A DNA stretch of 64,000 bases from Gnetum montanum (Eukaryota > Streptophyta > Gnetopsida > Gnetales > Gnetaceae): positions 390,384-454,383 of the forward strand of contig MNCI01027230.1 in assembly GCA_015680685.1 (NCBI GenBank). Direction: 5' to 3'. The notes beneath the pieces were generated by a model. The model was given only the letters and a program-made list of their open reading frames with translations. It had not been told where the DNA came from and did no database searches. Made by a program: the position numbers and the translations under genes. Numbering within the stretch: position 1 is the stretch's first letter; each line of letters starts with the position of its first letter. Below are positions 1 through 10,540 of this stretch, one piece after another.

Positions 1-137
1 GGTGGAAAGACAACGAACTGCGATCAACGTGTAACTATCTAGATACCACAACTAGCCTATCCATGGAGTTCGACCAGGATCGTGTGTGAACGCTCGTATT
101 TGTATGGTTGAGTGTAGGGGTACCTAGCCGCTCATCA
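1..137 (+). mobile_element. 3' end of a family-A LTR (fragment)
   Basis: This stretch matches the last part of the LTR at 13227-14084, including the segment that runs from GGTGGGAAGACAGTGAACTG to the terminal CACTCATCA. The LTR ends at 137 with CTCATCA. The next base starts mid-LTR of another family (D), so this is the right edge of a family-A element or solo LTR inserted into the D 5' LTR. The rest lies left of the window. Confidence 0.85.
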
Positions 138-653
138 GACAGCTTAGGAAACTCAAACCAACAATCCTTGGGCGCTTGGCACACTTGATTCCTAGCATCT
201 AAGCACTTCTGACACACATCACATCACATCACCTTGGGGCTTGATGCTTGACTTATCATCCACATGTGCAGCTATGCTTTGACCAGTGCACATCTTTTCT
301 AAGTAATACAATATAGTTTGTTTTGCAACCATTATCTTGTTTACTCTATTTTACATTTAGTTTACATTCTGTTCACATTTTGTTTACAATACCAGTCCTG
401 CATGTGTTTCTATTTACATTTTATGCGCACTGTTTACATTTTAAGACATTAGCTATGATAACCACAACGTAAGCCATAGTTTACGCTCGGGGAAGTCCTT
501 GGTTGATTTGCGTGCAAGCCATCCAAGGCACTCTACCTTCATTCCCTTTTCTAGCTTTCCCTCAAGCGAAGGCAGGGTCAGCTGTGCCTGCCCAACAATC
601 TTTCAGTGTTTTTTTTCCTTTCCAACCTTACACCAACGATTTAGGTCAGTACA
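138..653 (+). repeat. Element D 5' LTR, right part
   Basis: Aligns with 7482-7996 of the D 3' LTR (shared blocks include AACTCA..CAATCCTTGGGC and the end GGTCAGTACA). The left about 1.2 kb is missing because of the family-A insertion at 137/138. Confidence 0.85.
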
Positions 654-658
654 GTAAA

Positions 659-676
659 TTGACGCTAGAAGAAGGG
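659..676 (+). other. Primer-binding site, tRNA-Asn type (degraded)
   Basis: Five bases after the LTR end comes TTGACGCTAGAAGAAGGG. The counterpart in element C, TTGGCGCTAGAAGGAGGG, is complementary to the 3' end of plant tRNA-Asn(GUU) (...CCCTCCTTCTAGCGCCA, from general knowledge). The D copy has G-to-A changes. Confidence 0.7.
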
Positions 677-895
677 CCCGACTTGTCTGTTGTCTATTAA
701 AACGTCGCTACCTGTCAAAACACCACATAGACTAAGTACTCAAACTAAAGCTCATTTTGTCCAGTTAACTTATTTACTCTATCCCTCTCAGTCTCCCTGT
801 CTATCACGCTGCAGCTGCAATTTTCATGCTATGTCAGTCATGCTACAGTTGCTCACGCTATAGCTATCACGTAGTTTGTCACACTACACGAAAAT

Positions 896-1016
896 AGTTG
901 GTCACGCTGTTTGTCATGCTGGTCACGTTGTAGTTGGTCATGCTATTTTTCACGCTGGTCACATTGTAGTTGGTCACACTATTTTTCATGCAAGTCACGC
1001 TGCAGTTGGTCACGTT
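896..1016 (+). repeat. 36-bp tandem repeat in the gag leader
   Basis: Three 36-bp units (896-931, 932-967, 968-1003) plus a partial fourth, each starting AGTTGGTCAC and containing several variants of GTCACGCTG. Less regular CACGCT motifs extend upstream to about 826. The leader between primer site and gag ATG (677-1049) holds nothing else recognisable. Confidence 0.8.
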
Positions 1017-1049
1017 AAACTCATCTAGCCTAGTCTACTCACGTTCACT

Positions 1050-2806
1050 ATGGAATCCTCCCAAATTAATTCAGTAACACTGCTGATCCTTGACTTTGGG
1101 GCTGAAACCTTGAACCCTGTGACTACTACGGAACCTATAACCATTACTGAATAGATAAATCCTCAAGGCCCTACATGCCAGTCACTCAGGCTATAGGGCA
1201 AGGATCCTACCTATGCAAATCTTACACCTAAACAGTATAACTTCATATGTGTCACGATCCAAGCCAACTTACCCATCGATCGTGTAGAGAGAGAGGCAAA
1301 GTGAGACTATGAATTTATTCACAAAGGAGGTCATGATTTTATCCCCTCAACATTCAATATAATATCGCTGTCTGAACACCATCATAAACTCATATCCCAG
1401 CTTCTCGACAAGAAGTACCAGCTTCCACATCCATCCATTACATACCACAAGTACAAACCTATGGGGCACCTCTGACTACTTTAGCACAACATGTTCAAGG
1501 TGTCACCTCACAACCTGTGGTTGGGCAGTGGGTTTCACCCGCTTTTTAGCAATACCAAACTACTCACTACAATGTACCACACCCTGTAATCCCATCTCTA
1601 AATGTTGCTCCACTGCAATAACTGACATTCTACCAATCTCTCTTTCCACAAACGATGCAATAGTCAAATTACTATCAACTGCAATTCACTCAACCCACCG
1701 GTCTGCCTACCACCCAAGAGTGGGTAGACACAAAGAAAATGATGCACTTTTTAACTAAAGAGGTACAGCACCTTAAAACTACAAACACTAAGGAAATCAA
1801 GGTGTTGGACTTCTATCAAGATGATCCAATCAACCCCTTAGTTCCATCGTTAACCTTGCCAAAGGGAGTCTCATTACCCCAGCTAACCAAGTACAATGGA
1901 GAGGGAGACCCAAACGCCCACCTAGTAACATTTCAAATAGAATGTCCTCATGCAATTCTACATATATTTGCTATGTCCTTAACGGGAAAAGCCTTAGATT
2001 GGTACCGAGCTTTACCTCGTAACTCCATATCCTCTCTAGAGGATTTGTTACACCAGTTTGTCACCCGCTTTAAATAAAATCTAAAGCCTAAAGCCATGTT
2101 GGATAGCTTGATTTAGATTAAACAAGCACCATTAGAGCTAGCACAGAAATTTATCCAAAGGTGGAGTGCAACTCTCAATGAACTTCACGAGCCCATCCCT
2201 GAAACATATCTTCTTACCATCCTTAAGGCAGCCGCGCATGACTTTTTTAAATCGAAATTTTATTATTTGAAAGCCCATACCTTGAGCCAAGAATTTGCAC
2301 AAATTAAGGACATAGAGGAAGCAATGCAATCTAGCAATGATCCAACTTATGTGACCTATAGGGACCAACACACTTGCAAACAAAACACAACAGTGGCAAC
2401 GGTGGCCACAAGCACAAAAGCAACCAACTGGGGCCCAACAGCTAAGCAACCCAAAGCCCCAGCTGACAAAGCTACCAACTTTGGTGCCAACTCACCTACA
2501 TTGGTAGGGGCCTCCCCAAAGCCCAACTTTTAGTGCAAGGACTGCTCAAAGTATACACCACTACCGATGCAAGCCTCTAAACTACTGGAGTAACTCTTGA
2601 AAGCTGAGCAAATCCAACACAAACACGTGTCGGTGATTACCCACCAAAAACATGATAGGTACTGTGAAGTACTAAGGAACCCCACATTAGCAGTACCAAA
2701 TGAGCCCTTGGTCCCACAACATTTTAAGTTGGACCAATACTGTCATTACCATCAATTGGCTGGTCACAGTAAAGACAACTGTCGTGCCTTGCAGGATGAC
2801 CTATAG
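1050..2806 (+). pseudogene. gag: gag of element D (degraded)
   Basis: Gag polyprotein, the structural protein of the retrotransposon particle. The start is taken at ATG 1050 because its N-terminus (MESSQIN...) aligns with the C copy beginning at 23365. The best-kept block, 1739-2077, contains YNGEGDPNAHL and a WYRALP-type motif typical of the Retrotrans_gag capsid-like domain of TAT elements. A basic or glutamine-rich stretch follows. Near 2740-2800 is a Cys/His motif CHYHQLAGHSKDNC, a TAT-type zinc-binding segment. At least ten in-frame stops, many of them CAA/CAG-to-TAA/TAG changes, and some frame changes show that it is dead. Confidence 0.85.
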
Positions 2807-2809
2807 AGA

Positions 2810-4289
2810 ATGATAGAACAAGGCCAATTAGCGATTGACATGGCAAGTCAATCCAACACAGATGATGCCTCCTATGTCATAACCTCAATTAGCATAGGTG
2901 GCAAGCCCAAACTTGTGCAACAACCTTCTGTGATCTGTGTGCCTCCCAACAAGGCAAAGGTCCCTGTAGCCTCCACAAGCAAGAGGCCTCCCTTTGTTTT
3001 CAAAGTGCCACCTCGAGCATCCACAGCACCCTTTGTGGTCAAAGTTCCACAAAATCTATCTGCTAAGATGATAAACTAGCATGACCCATCCACTAAGACG
3101 TTAAATTGGCATGATGTGGCAACAAAAACCGCTAAGAAACCTTTCGTCATCAAGGTGTCATGACAAGTTAGTCACATAGCAACCCCCACAACAACTCCTA
3201 AGCCACCCTTTATCATAAGGGGGCCACAACGTGATGGCCCCTCACTTACCCGAAGCCCAACAGTGGGCAACATCTCGATCCCTCCTCCCTCGAGAGTCTA
3301 ATAACCCAAGTAGGTCCACCAAATGGCAATGCAAGAGGACAAACAAGCATCTCGCAACCCCCACAGTCGAAGCAAAGGCCACAACCAGCAAACAACAACT
3401 GAACACTGGGGCCCCTACCCTAAAACAGACCAAACAAACCAAGCCCAAGTCCCCTTCACAAGAGATCTGTCTCTCAAGCCACACAGAGGAAGTCAAGGCC
3501 AACACAATGACTAATGACAAGGACTTTGTAGTTGCACTAACCCAAGTAAAACAAATGCTCAAGCAAAAGAACACAACATTGAGCTTATATAACCTAGTCA
3601 TGACTTCATCTGCTCACTACCAAGCATTGGCCAAGATCTTGGCCTCCATTCCTATTACAAAGGACATCCCTGCAAATGAGGCATCCATCCATGCAACAAT
3701 GCTGCCCCCTCCACCACAAGAACCAAGTTCAACATCTTTAGTGTTCCACAATAATGCAATCAAATTCAACCCTACACGAGGGGAGGTCACACAAGCACCG
3801 TTGAACACTAGTGTAAGCATCAGAAAATACACAGTACGTAGAGTACACATCGATGATGGCGCAGAAGGAAATGTTGTCACGCACTCCGTCGTCGAACGAC
3901 TAGGCCTAATGCACAACATTCAATCGACCAAAACTGAGACTTTAAACTCCTTCGATGGAGCATGTGTAGCCATTAATGGCACAATACAAATCGCCTTCAT
4001 GATAGGGGACCAATGCCCCATGTTTGCAAACTTTACAGTCGTTGACAAGATGCCAAACTACAACATGATTCTAGGTAGGTCTTGGCTAGCCCAACTAAGG
4101 ACCATCTCCTCTCCCATCCACCAAGAAATCCACCTTCCATACGAAGGTGGTCAAGTTATCATCCATGATGATAACGCTTCCTCTTCGACTATTCATGACA
4201 TAAACATGGCGCAGGTTTTGGAAGAAGAGTTTCTTGGTGGTACACCTACGGTAACCAACGCAACACCTAAGGCTAACACACCTAAATGA
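2810..4289 (+). pseudogene. gag-protease linker and retropepsin of element D
   Basis: Continues the gag frame after one stop, then a long open stretch of 352 codons (3231-4289). The protease lies in its second half: VHIDDGAEGNVV carries the catalytic Asp-Gly-Ala, and the hydrophobic NMILGRSWL is the usual downstream retropepsin motif. The family-specific tail SSPIHQEIHLPYEGG follows. The same tail occurs in element C. The enzyme would cleave the Gag polyprotein. The stretch 3080-3230 still shows lysine/proline-rich linker repeats with stops. No reverse transcriptase follows. Confidence 0.85.
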
Positions 4290-4806
4290 GTGGTTGAAGC
4301 CAACAGCCCCCCAGAGAATCCTAAACCTTACATGCTCCCTAATCCATGCCTAGTTAGGAAGCAAATACATCACCAAGACTCTCCCTTGGCAAAAAATGTG
4401 GGTGCCTACCTACCCTTTGCCATGCATTTTTGACTTTTGTTTACATTGCACTAGCCTATGCGTTTACATTTTGCCCGCTCACTTAGACCACACATTTTGC
4501 TTTGTTTACACATTCGTCAACTTAGTTTACACAGTGCATTTGAAAAACATAAAACTACAAAAACACATGGCCCAAAAAGGCCTTAAACTAGCATACAGCC
4601 TGGAATGGCCTAAAACTATCACTTTTTGCATTTCTTTTCTTTCATTCATACATTTCAAATCTATGTACAATAGGTGTCACTTGATGTTGTTTTCTTTCTA
4701 GTTGATCTTTGCAGGATCTTGCAGACACATAGCATGACCATGCATGTAGCATCACACCTTACACAAGCAAGGTAAGCACAGCCAGTCCGCTATGACTATA
4801 AACTGG
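4290..4806 (+). other. Non-coding region replacing pol in element D
   Basis: About 500 bp directly after the protease with no polymerase motif. It contains TTTACATT-type words also found in the LTR and a block around 4570-4625 (GGCCTTAAACTAG...) resembling element C at 19730-19830. No gene is seen. Confidence 0.6.
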
Positions 4807-5100
4807 CACAGAATAGTCCTAGCATCATGACTTAAAACTAATACCACAGAACAATCCTAGCATCATGACTTAAAACTCATACCACAAAACAGTCCTGACA
4901 TCATGACTTAAAACTAATACCACAAAAATGTCCTGGAGTCATGACAATAAACCGACACCACAGATCTCTACCTGGTATGATGCTAAACTGCCACATCTAT
5001 CCACCATGACGTAAAATTAGCATCCAAAGTCCACTAAGACTATAAACTGGTTTGCCTCTTCACAGTCCGCTACGACTATAAACTAGCAACATCATCGATG
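4807..5100 (+). repeat. 38-bp tandem repeat in the 3' region of element D
   Basis: Four clear 38-bp units (4807-4844, 4845-4882, 4883-4920, 4921-4958), each with CATGACTTAAAACTAATAC or a variant. Degenerate units with GACTATAAACTGG cores continue to about 5100. Element C has a related array at 18581-18960 on the other strand. Tandem repeats in this position are typical of TAT-lineage elements. Confidence 0.85.
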
Positions 5101-6280
5101 AATAGGAAAAATTCGAAAAGATGTGCTGCTGCAATTGGCTATACATGTTCCACAAAGACTCACTACATAATTTTTCTCATGGACCCTAATGAAGCTGATG
5201 TTGTTCATAATTCTATTTGCTTTGAAAATTGCATGCAGTGGCTCCATCTCCTTGTTTAAAGTGCTTAGATAACCGATTCATTTGTGTTTTTCTTGTCTTC
5301 TTGGAGTTGTGTTTACAGGATGACACTCCTGAGGCATTCATACATAGATGCACTTCATCATGACGACAAGGTATCACATTCTTCCTGACACACGTAACTG
5401 GGTTAATCAATCTGTTCATAAGTACATTCCCAACTCTTGGTACATCCCCTATTCCCCATCATGCCCCCTTATCCTATTCAATTACATCCCCTAGATACAT
5501 TGTCTCCTACTCACCTCAAAATCCTTGATACAATGTTGCACACTGTAACTCCCTAAGAAGTTGCAACGCAAAACACAGTACACGATGCATGACCCAAGAA
5601 GCAAGCACTCAAACACGAGCACAGCACTAAGAGTAGGCTCTTTCAAAAAGAACAAAGAGAAAAAGAAAAAGAAATAGAAAAAAAAAAGCAAACAAAAAAT
5701 AAAAGAAAAGAAGAAAATGAACAAAAAGGAAAAGAACAAAAAGGTCAAAGAGCAAAATGCATGGAAAAGGTCTTTGTGACCCTGTTAACATCATAAACAA
5801 AAGACTATTAGCTATTCTCATGCAAGCCCCAGGCGAGAAGGCAATTGTCTTAGAAAAATAGTTACGCTCATGTCTCAAAGAGATCATGTTGCACATCATC
5901 GCGTGGCTTTGGCTGTTTACAACGGGCCCCGTAAACACTCTATAAGAGTCCCGTTTCTCCAAAGAATGCACCTCCTATGTCTTGGCTCCAAGTCTGTTGA
6001 ACATTAGCTATTGACAAAGACCAAGGATGTAGCTCATTCACGTGAGAGCACTTCCTCTCCCATAACCCTGGCAGCAATCATAGCCCTTAAACTCCTGGCT
6101 TCCTTGGTTACAACCAATTCCCTTGCATCTTGAACCACATTCCCTCAATCCCATGTACGTTTGAAAATGGTGCGATGACATCTGGCCAAGGGCCGATGGA
6201 TAATGTTTGGTATCTGGTTGTTCATGGTGTTTTGCACTTCTTTGTCAACGCCTCTCAAGCAGATTCCTCTAGACATCAAC
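5101..6280 (+). other. 3' untranslated region of element D with a long purine tract
   Basis: Non-coding; conserved with 17359-18580 of element C. It contains a roughly 115-bp nearly pure purine stretch at 5641-5756 (AAAGAACAAAGAGAAAAAG...), on the strand of the element. Phe-rich translations on the opposite strand are products of this tract. No gene is seen. Confidence 0.65.
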
Positions 6281-6293
6281 AAAGAGGGACCAA
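6281..6293 (+). other. Polypurine tract of element D
   Basis: AAAGAGGGACCAA immediately precedes the LTR start TGAAACACC. Element C has AAAGAGGGGCCAA at the same place. This is the presumed primer for plus-strand DNA synthesis. Confidence 0.75.
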
Positions 6294-7996
6294 TGAAACA
6301 CCACTAATTTTTGCCTAACACTTTGAAACAAGAATGACTCAAGCCCTTTCGAGCTTTCAGGAGGAAAAATTTGGCTAAGGCATGGAAACCACGCTAAGCT
6401 AAACCAACCTAGCTTGCTCATCCCGTCAAGTTGGAAGCTTGTGCATAGCATGACCAACGCTCGGAGTCTCAAAACTAAGCCAAAACAATTTGATCTACAA
6501 CATGCAAGTCATCCTCAGAGCACATCCTTGACAGCTTCCAGTCCCAACTTCCAAAATGCCAAATTTTAGCTCAAAATTGCAACTTTTTGCAAAGATTTCA
6601 CATGTCACATTGCATGTCACACTGCAGCGTGATTGCAACGTGACCTACTCAAAGTGGTTCCCAACAATTCACATCTAGGCTCAAATTCCAGATTTCAGAT
6701 CACTCTCAGGATCAACTATAGCCAAACAGCAGTTGCACTCAAGAATCAAGCTTCAAAATCACAATTTCGAACAAAATACATCATTTTCGAGTCATGTCAC
6801 GCTAAATGTCACGCTGCATGTCATGCTGTAGTGTGACTCCAGCGTGACCTATCATAAATAGCTCAAAACAAGGCACTTTCAGGCTCAATTCGTCAATGAT
6901 AGTTAGGCAATCCTTGCACTTCAAGAATCAGGCTTCAAAACTCCAAAATTTGGTGAAAAATTATGAGTTTTTGTCCACTCACACTAGGTCACACTGCAGC
7001 GTGAGTGTACCATGAGTGTAGCATGAGCGTCGCATGCACATGCTCAAGTCACGTTGAGACAAAATCAACTCATGCTAGAAATTCTTGTCAAGAAAAACAC
7101 TTCAAATAGCCATGGAACCACTCAAATTAAAATCTTGCAGCAGTCAAGTCAGAAATCCAAAAGTTTCAAGCGAGCCAAAGTCAATTTCTCTTGTAAATAT
7201 TCATTTGTGGGCTTGTCAGGCCCTCACGGTCCAAATTGTATGTGCTTCCATGGGCTTGAGTAAGCCACATGTTGTAAGATACAATGCACCTAGTCGAAAA
7301 TGTAGCTCACCCACACACGTCCAACTCACATACAACTGTCCATCGAACACATGTCACTTGATTCATTTTCCTCTCATCTCCCAGCTATTGATTCCATTCT
7401 TGAATTCTATGCCCAAGCCCAACCAAACCCTATAAATACCCTATCAATTCACATAAACGGGGTTGGCAATTTTGGAGGTAGACGACTTAGGAAACTCAGA
7501 GCAGCAATCCTTGGGCACTCAGCACACTTGATTCCTAGCATCTAAGAACTTCTAACACACATCACATCACATCACCCCAAGGCTTGGCGCTTGACCTGTC
7601 ATCCACACGTGCAGCTATGCTTTGACCAGTGCACATCTTTTCTAAGCAATACAATACAATTCGTTTTGCCAACCATTATCTTGTTTACTCTATTTTACAT
7701 TCAGTTTACGTTCTATTCACATTTTGTTTACAATACTAGTCCTGCATCTGTTTCTGTTTCCATTTTATGCGCACTGTTTACGTTTTAAGACATCAGTTAC
7801 GATAACCCTAGCGCAAGCCATAGTTTACGCTCGGGGATGTCCTTAGTTGATTTACGTGTAGACCATCCAAGGGACTCTGCCTTCATTCCCTTTTCCACCT
7901 TGCCCTCAAGCAAAGGTAGGGTCAGCTGTGCCTACCCAATGATCTTTCGGTGTTTTTTTTCCCTTCCAGCCTTACACCGACGATTAGGTCAGTACA
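6294..7996 (+). repeat. Element D 3' LTR
   Basis: Starts TGAAACACCACTAATTTTTG and ends GGTCAGTACA (TG...CA). It is homologous throughout to the C LTRs in reverse. U3 carries three clusters of CACGCTGCAGCGTGA-like motifs near 6603-6645, 6794-6848 and 6973-7030, spaced about 180-190 bp. A TATA box is at 7431. The last 515 bp match 138-653. Confidence 0.88.
7431..7438 (+). promoter_or_regulatory. TATA box in the element D LTR
   Basis: TATAAATA preceded by AACCAAACCC, in the middle of the LTR. The reverse of the same element is seen in the C LTRs near 16061-16070 and 24390. This is the probable retrotransposon promoter. Confidence 0.65.
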
Positions 7997-8768
7997 CCCT
8001 TCATACCATCCAAACCCAAGCGCTTATCAGGTTCAACATCCTGTTTCCCCAATTGGGTCAACATCCTCTATCTCACTACATTGTTATCATTCTCCTGAAT
8101 ACTATCGACCCATTTCCTCTCCCACAAGATCACCACATCATGTTCCTTACACTTGCCATCAAACTCAATATTCTCATCCTTCACCTCCTTCTACATCACC
8201 ACTAGTTGTGCCGAAAGGTTTTGCACCACAGCACCAACCCATGAACATTACTTTTTCTACTATGGTCAATAGTAGTGGAGGCCCTCCACAACGTCAAAAG
8301 CACCCTTTCATTAGGCATGATCAAAGAAAGAGATAGCATGCTTCCGAAACCACTACACCCTCCAACCCAACACAAGTCTAGCACTATGATGCATCTACTT
8401 TCTCAAACACAACGCATCCTGTTACCTTCTCAAGGCCACCAATCAATACTCCAACTACCATGCAACCTGATGAATATAACGACATCAGGAGACATATTGA
8501 TCCTTGCATACGATCTTACGGTCATAGGGGCCATAGTGGGCCAACTCCTTATCAATTAACCACATCTTATAACTTGCCCCACTATGTCAACTTTAATCAA
8601 GTGTGTGAACCCCAATTTGGGTACATTCCAAACACCACAATAAGAGACACCCAATGTTTTAGATATGACCGAGTCCCAATATTTCCAAAATGCATGGATC
8701 CTAACCTTTCATTTATTAATTCTTGCCATGATCAAAATTTTAGTTATGGGGGATATCCTCCATTCTAA
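7997..8768 (+). pseudogene. gag: gag C-terminal half of element A1
   Basis: Pro/Tyr/His-rich tail of Gag; frames shift around 7997-8205 and 8336. The block PPQRQKHPFIRHDQRKR corresponds to a KKRPFFRTN block in element I and to the E gag near 46760-46830. The tail ends NFSYGGYPPF followed by a stop at 8766-8768, as E ends with YEGYPPF. The upstream capsid part is lost left of the D insertion. Confidence 0.7.
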
Positions 8769-10216
8769 CAAGCAGAATTAATAAATGTTTCTCCTTTTCT
8801 TTAATTTTACAAATTTTTTGTTTTCTAGTTTTTCATCTTTTAATTTTTTTTATTTTATATTTTTATTGGTTGGTTCATCTTTTTATTTTTTTATTTTATT
8901 ATTTTATCTTTTTGAGAGTAGTCTCATAGGTAAATAAAATACTCATGTGACCCATTGGTTGAGGTGTTGTTCTATGTTATCAAGTCTTAGGTGACTAATT
9001 ATTTGAATAGTGATCTCACCACATCCACCCAACCATTCTAGTAATAAGAGGTTCTACTCTAGGTACGATAATATTGTAGTCATCATGAAAACTTAAAAGT
9101 AATTTTGTGCTCATTATGCCTAGAGCACAAAATGATGGACTAGGAGGGAATGGCCAAGGTGTGACATTGAGGGAACTTGTGGATTCTTCTTGGTGACATC
9201 TGTATGTGCTATCATGCAGCCTAGTTGTACTAAGATCCTTGTAGATCTAACGAAAAATGGGAGTAAAAGTAATAAAGGCACTCAATCAAGAAACTCAATA
9301 CTATTCTGGGGTTCCCATTGGAAAGACATGTACCCATGCCTGAAGGTTTGTGGCTTTTCCAAATCACTTTTGGAAAAGACAAGTGCCAAAGTGCCTAGAA
9401 AAGATAAGCAAAGAAAAGGAAAAGAAAAAAAGAAGAAGAAAGATCAAGAAAAATGGGCCATAGAGAAATTCCAAATCACTCCTCCCTTGGAAAAAATGCC
9501 AAGTGATCGTATGCCTTACTATTATGGTGCTCTTCTGGTTGTCCATCAATGAATGAAACAATGCGATGTTACTAATCAGAGGAATGGACTTGGTCTTGAT
9601 TTTGGAGTGATGGTCTAACAACACATTAATCACACCTACACTCAAGATTCATTATGCCCTGGGTCAGTTACCTCATGTCCCAATCTCTACAATCCCTTCT
9701 ACAATTCGCCTCATCTCGCTGTTCATGAATTTTTACCTCGTGTATTGTGTAGCATTGACCTCATACCTCATCACAATAGTATCTACATGTGTGTGTTTTG
9801 TGGAACTGGTTTGGATTACATTTAACCCATTTAGTGCCTATGGACATTTTTAGGTGTGGTTACATAAGGGCATGATAAGTAGGAACCTACTATGGGGAGA
9901 ACCCACTTGCATAACTTTTGTAATTTACACTCTTTGCACATCACCACATCATCTTACATCCTCCAAGTATTGCATTGCTACAATTATCTTTTCCTTTATC
10001 ATTATTTTAAATTCCAACATTCGTATGCACCATAACATGTCCTTTGTCCTCATCCTATTCATGACTTTTATTGATAGATTCCACTTCATTACACTTTTGG
10101 TACCTTTAGGTCTCTTTGATGTTAACCTAGATCTTTTAATTCAACCTTAAATCCTTCATTTTTTACCTTGGAAATTTGAAAATTCATCAATCTTTCCAAG
10201 TACCCTATTTCAAAGG
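8769..10216 (+). other. Non-coding region between gag and ORF3 of element A1
   Basis: AT-rich region aligning with the reverse of 44990-46390 in element E. It holds a purine-rich tract (about 9374-9452) also present in E. The lysine-rich reading frame across it (9190-9552) is not preserved in E, so it is probably not coding. Confidence 0.6.
9097..9198 (+). repeat. Direct repeat, copy 1 (about 100 bp)
   Basis: Nearly identical to 10437-10540: shared AAGTAATTTTGTNCTCATTA, ...ATGATGGACTAGGAGGGAATG..., ...GGAACTTGTGGATTCTTCTT. Element E has this block once, at the position of this copy (about 45950-46090 reversed), so this is the original site. Confidence 0.85.
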
Positions 10217-10300
10217 GGTCATGATATCGGGTACCCGATATTGGGTCCAACATGATATCGGGTCTACACTATCAGGTACACGATATTGCATCTATAAATA
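10217..10300 (+). promoter_or_regulatory. Putative internal promoter upstream of ORF3 (A1)
   Basis: GATATC at 10223 and 10253, GATATT variants between, and an 18-bp palindrome ATATCGGGTACCCGATAT, followed by TATAAATA at 10293-10300. This repeats the layout of family-A LTR promoters (GATATC array, then CTATAAATA). In E the same place has ATATATATAA (44971-44980 reversed) before a matching downstream block (ACTATTCATG.AGGGGA). Function is inferred. Confidence 0.5.
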
Positions 10301-10436
10301 GTATGAACTTCCCCTGCATCCCCCCCACCCTGTGCATGTCCACATCATTCTTTACTATTCATGCAAGGGGAGTTGTTGAAATTTTCTTCCATGAACTGTC
10401 GAGCTTACGCACCCACCATGCAAACATCTACAACTT

Positions 10437-10540
10437 AAAAGTAATTTTGTTCTCATTATGCCTAGAGCAAAAAATGATGGACTAGGAGGGAATGGCCAGG
10501 GTGTGACATCAAGGGAACTTGTGGATTCTTCTTGGTGAAC
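10437..10540 (+). repeat. Direct repeat, copy 2 (about 100 bp)
   Basis: Second copy of 9097-9198. It sits where element E has the intron end and the first part of ORF3, so it replaced the ORF3 start in A1. Confidence 0.8.

Larger units (their letters stand above)
138..7996 (+). mobile_element. Element D: TAT-like gag-protease retrotransposon lacking pol
   Basis: Ty3/gypsy element in plus orientation: truncated 5' LTR, tRNA-Asn primer site, gag, aspartic protease, non-coding 3' region with tandem repeats, polypurine tract and a 1.7-kb 3' LTR. There is no reverse transcriptase, RNase H or integrase between protease and 3' LTR. Element C in this window has the same order and the same loss, so D belongs to a non-autonomous family rather than being a random deletion product. 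The sequence just right of 7996 is family-A gag, so D is inserted in element A1. Its left target duplication is outside the window. Confidence 0.85.

Noticed and set aside
1528-1758. 76-codon frame MGFTRFLAIPN... as a separate gene
   Set aside because: It has a similar counterpart in element C only because the DNA is homologous; the gag frame reads QQYQTTHYNVPHP here and continues into the capsid-like domain.
3242-3919. Minus-strand frames opposite the D protease
   Set aside because: They are antisense to a clearly recognisable retropepsin frame.
5491-5971. Phe-rich membrane-like proteins on minus
   Set aside because: Translation of a conserved purine tract; the same occurs at 17884-18141 in element C on plus.
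9190-9552. Lysine-rich 120-codon frame as a gene
   Set aside because: It lies over a purine tract in non-coding DNA and is not preserved in the homologous part of element E.
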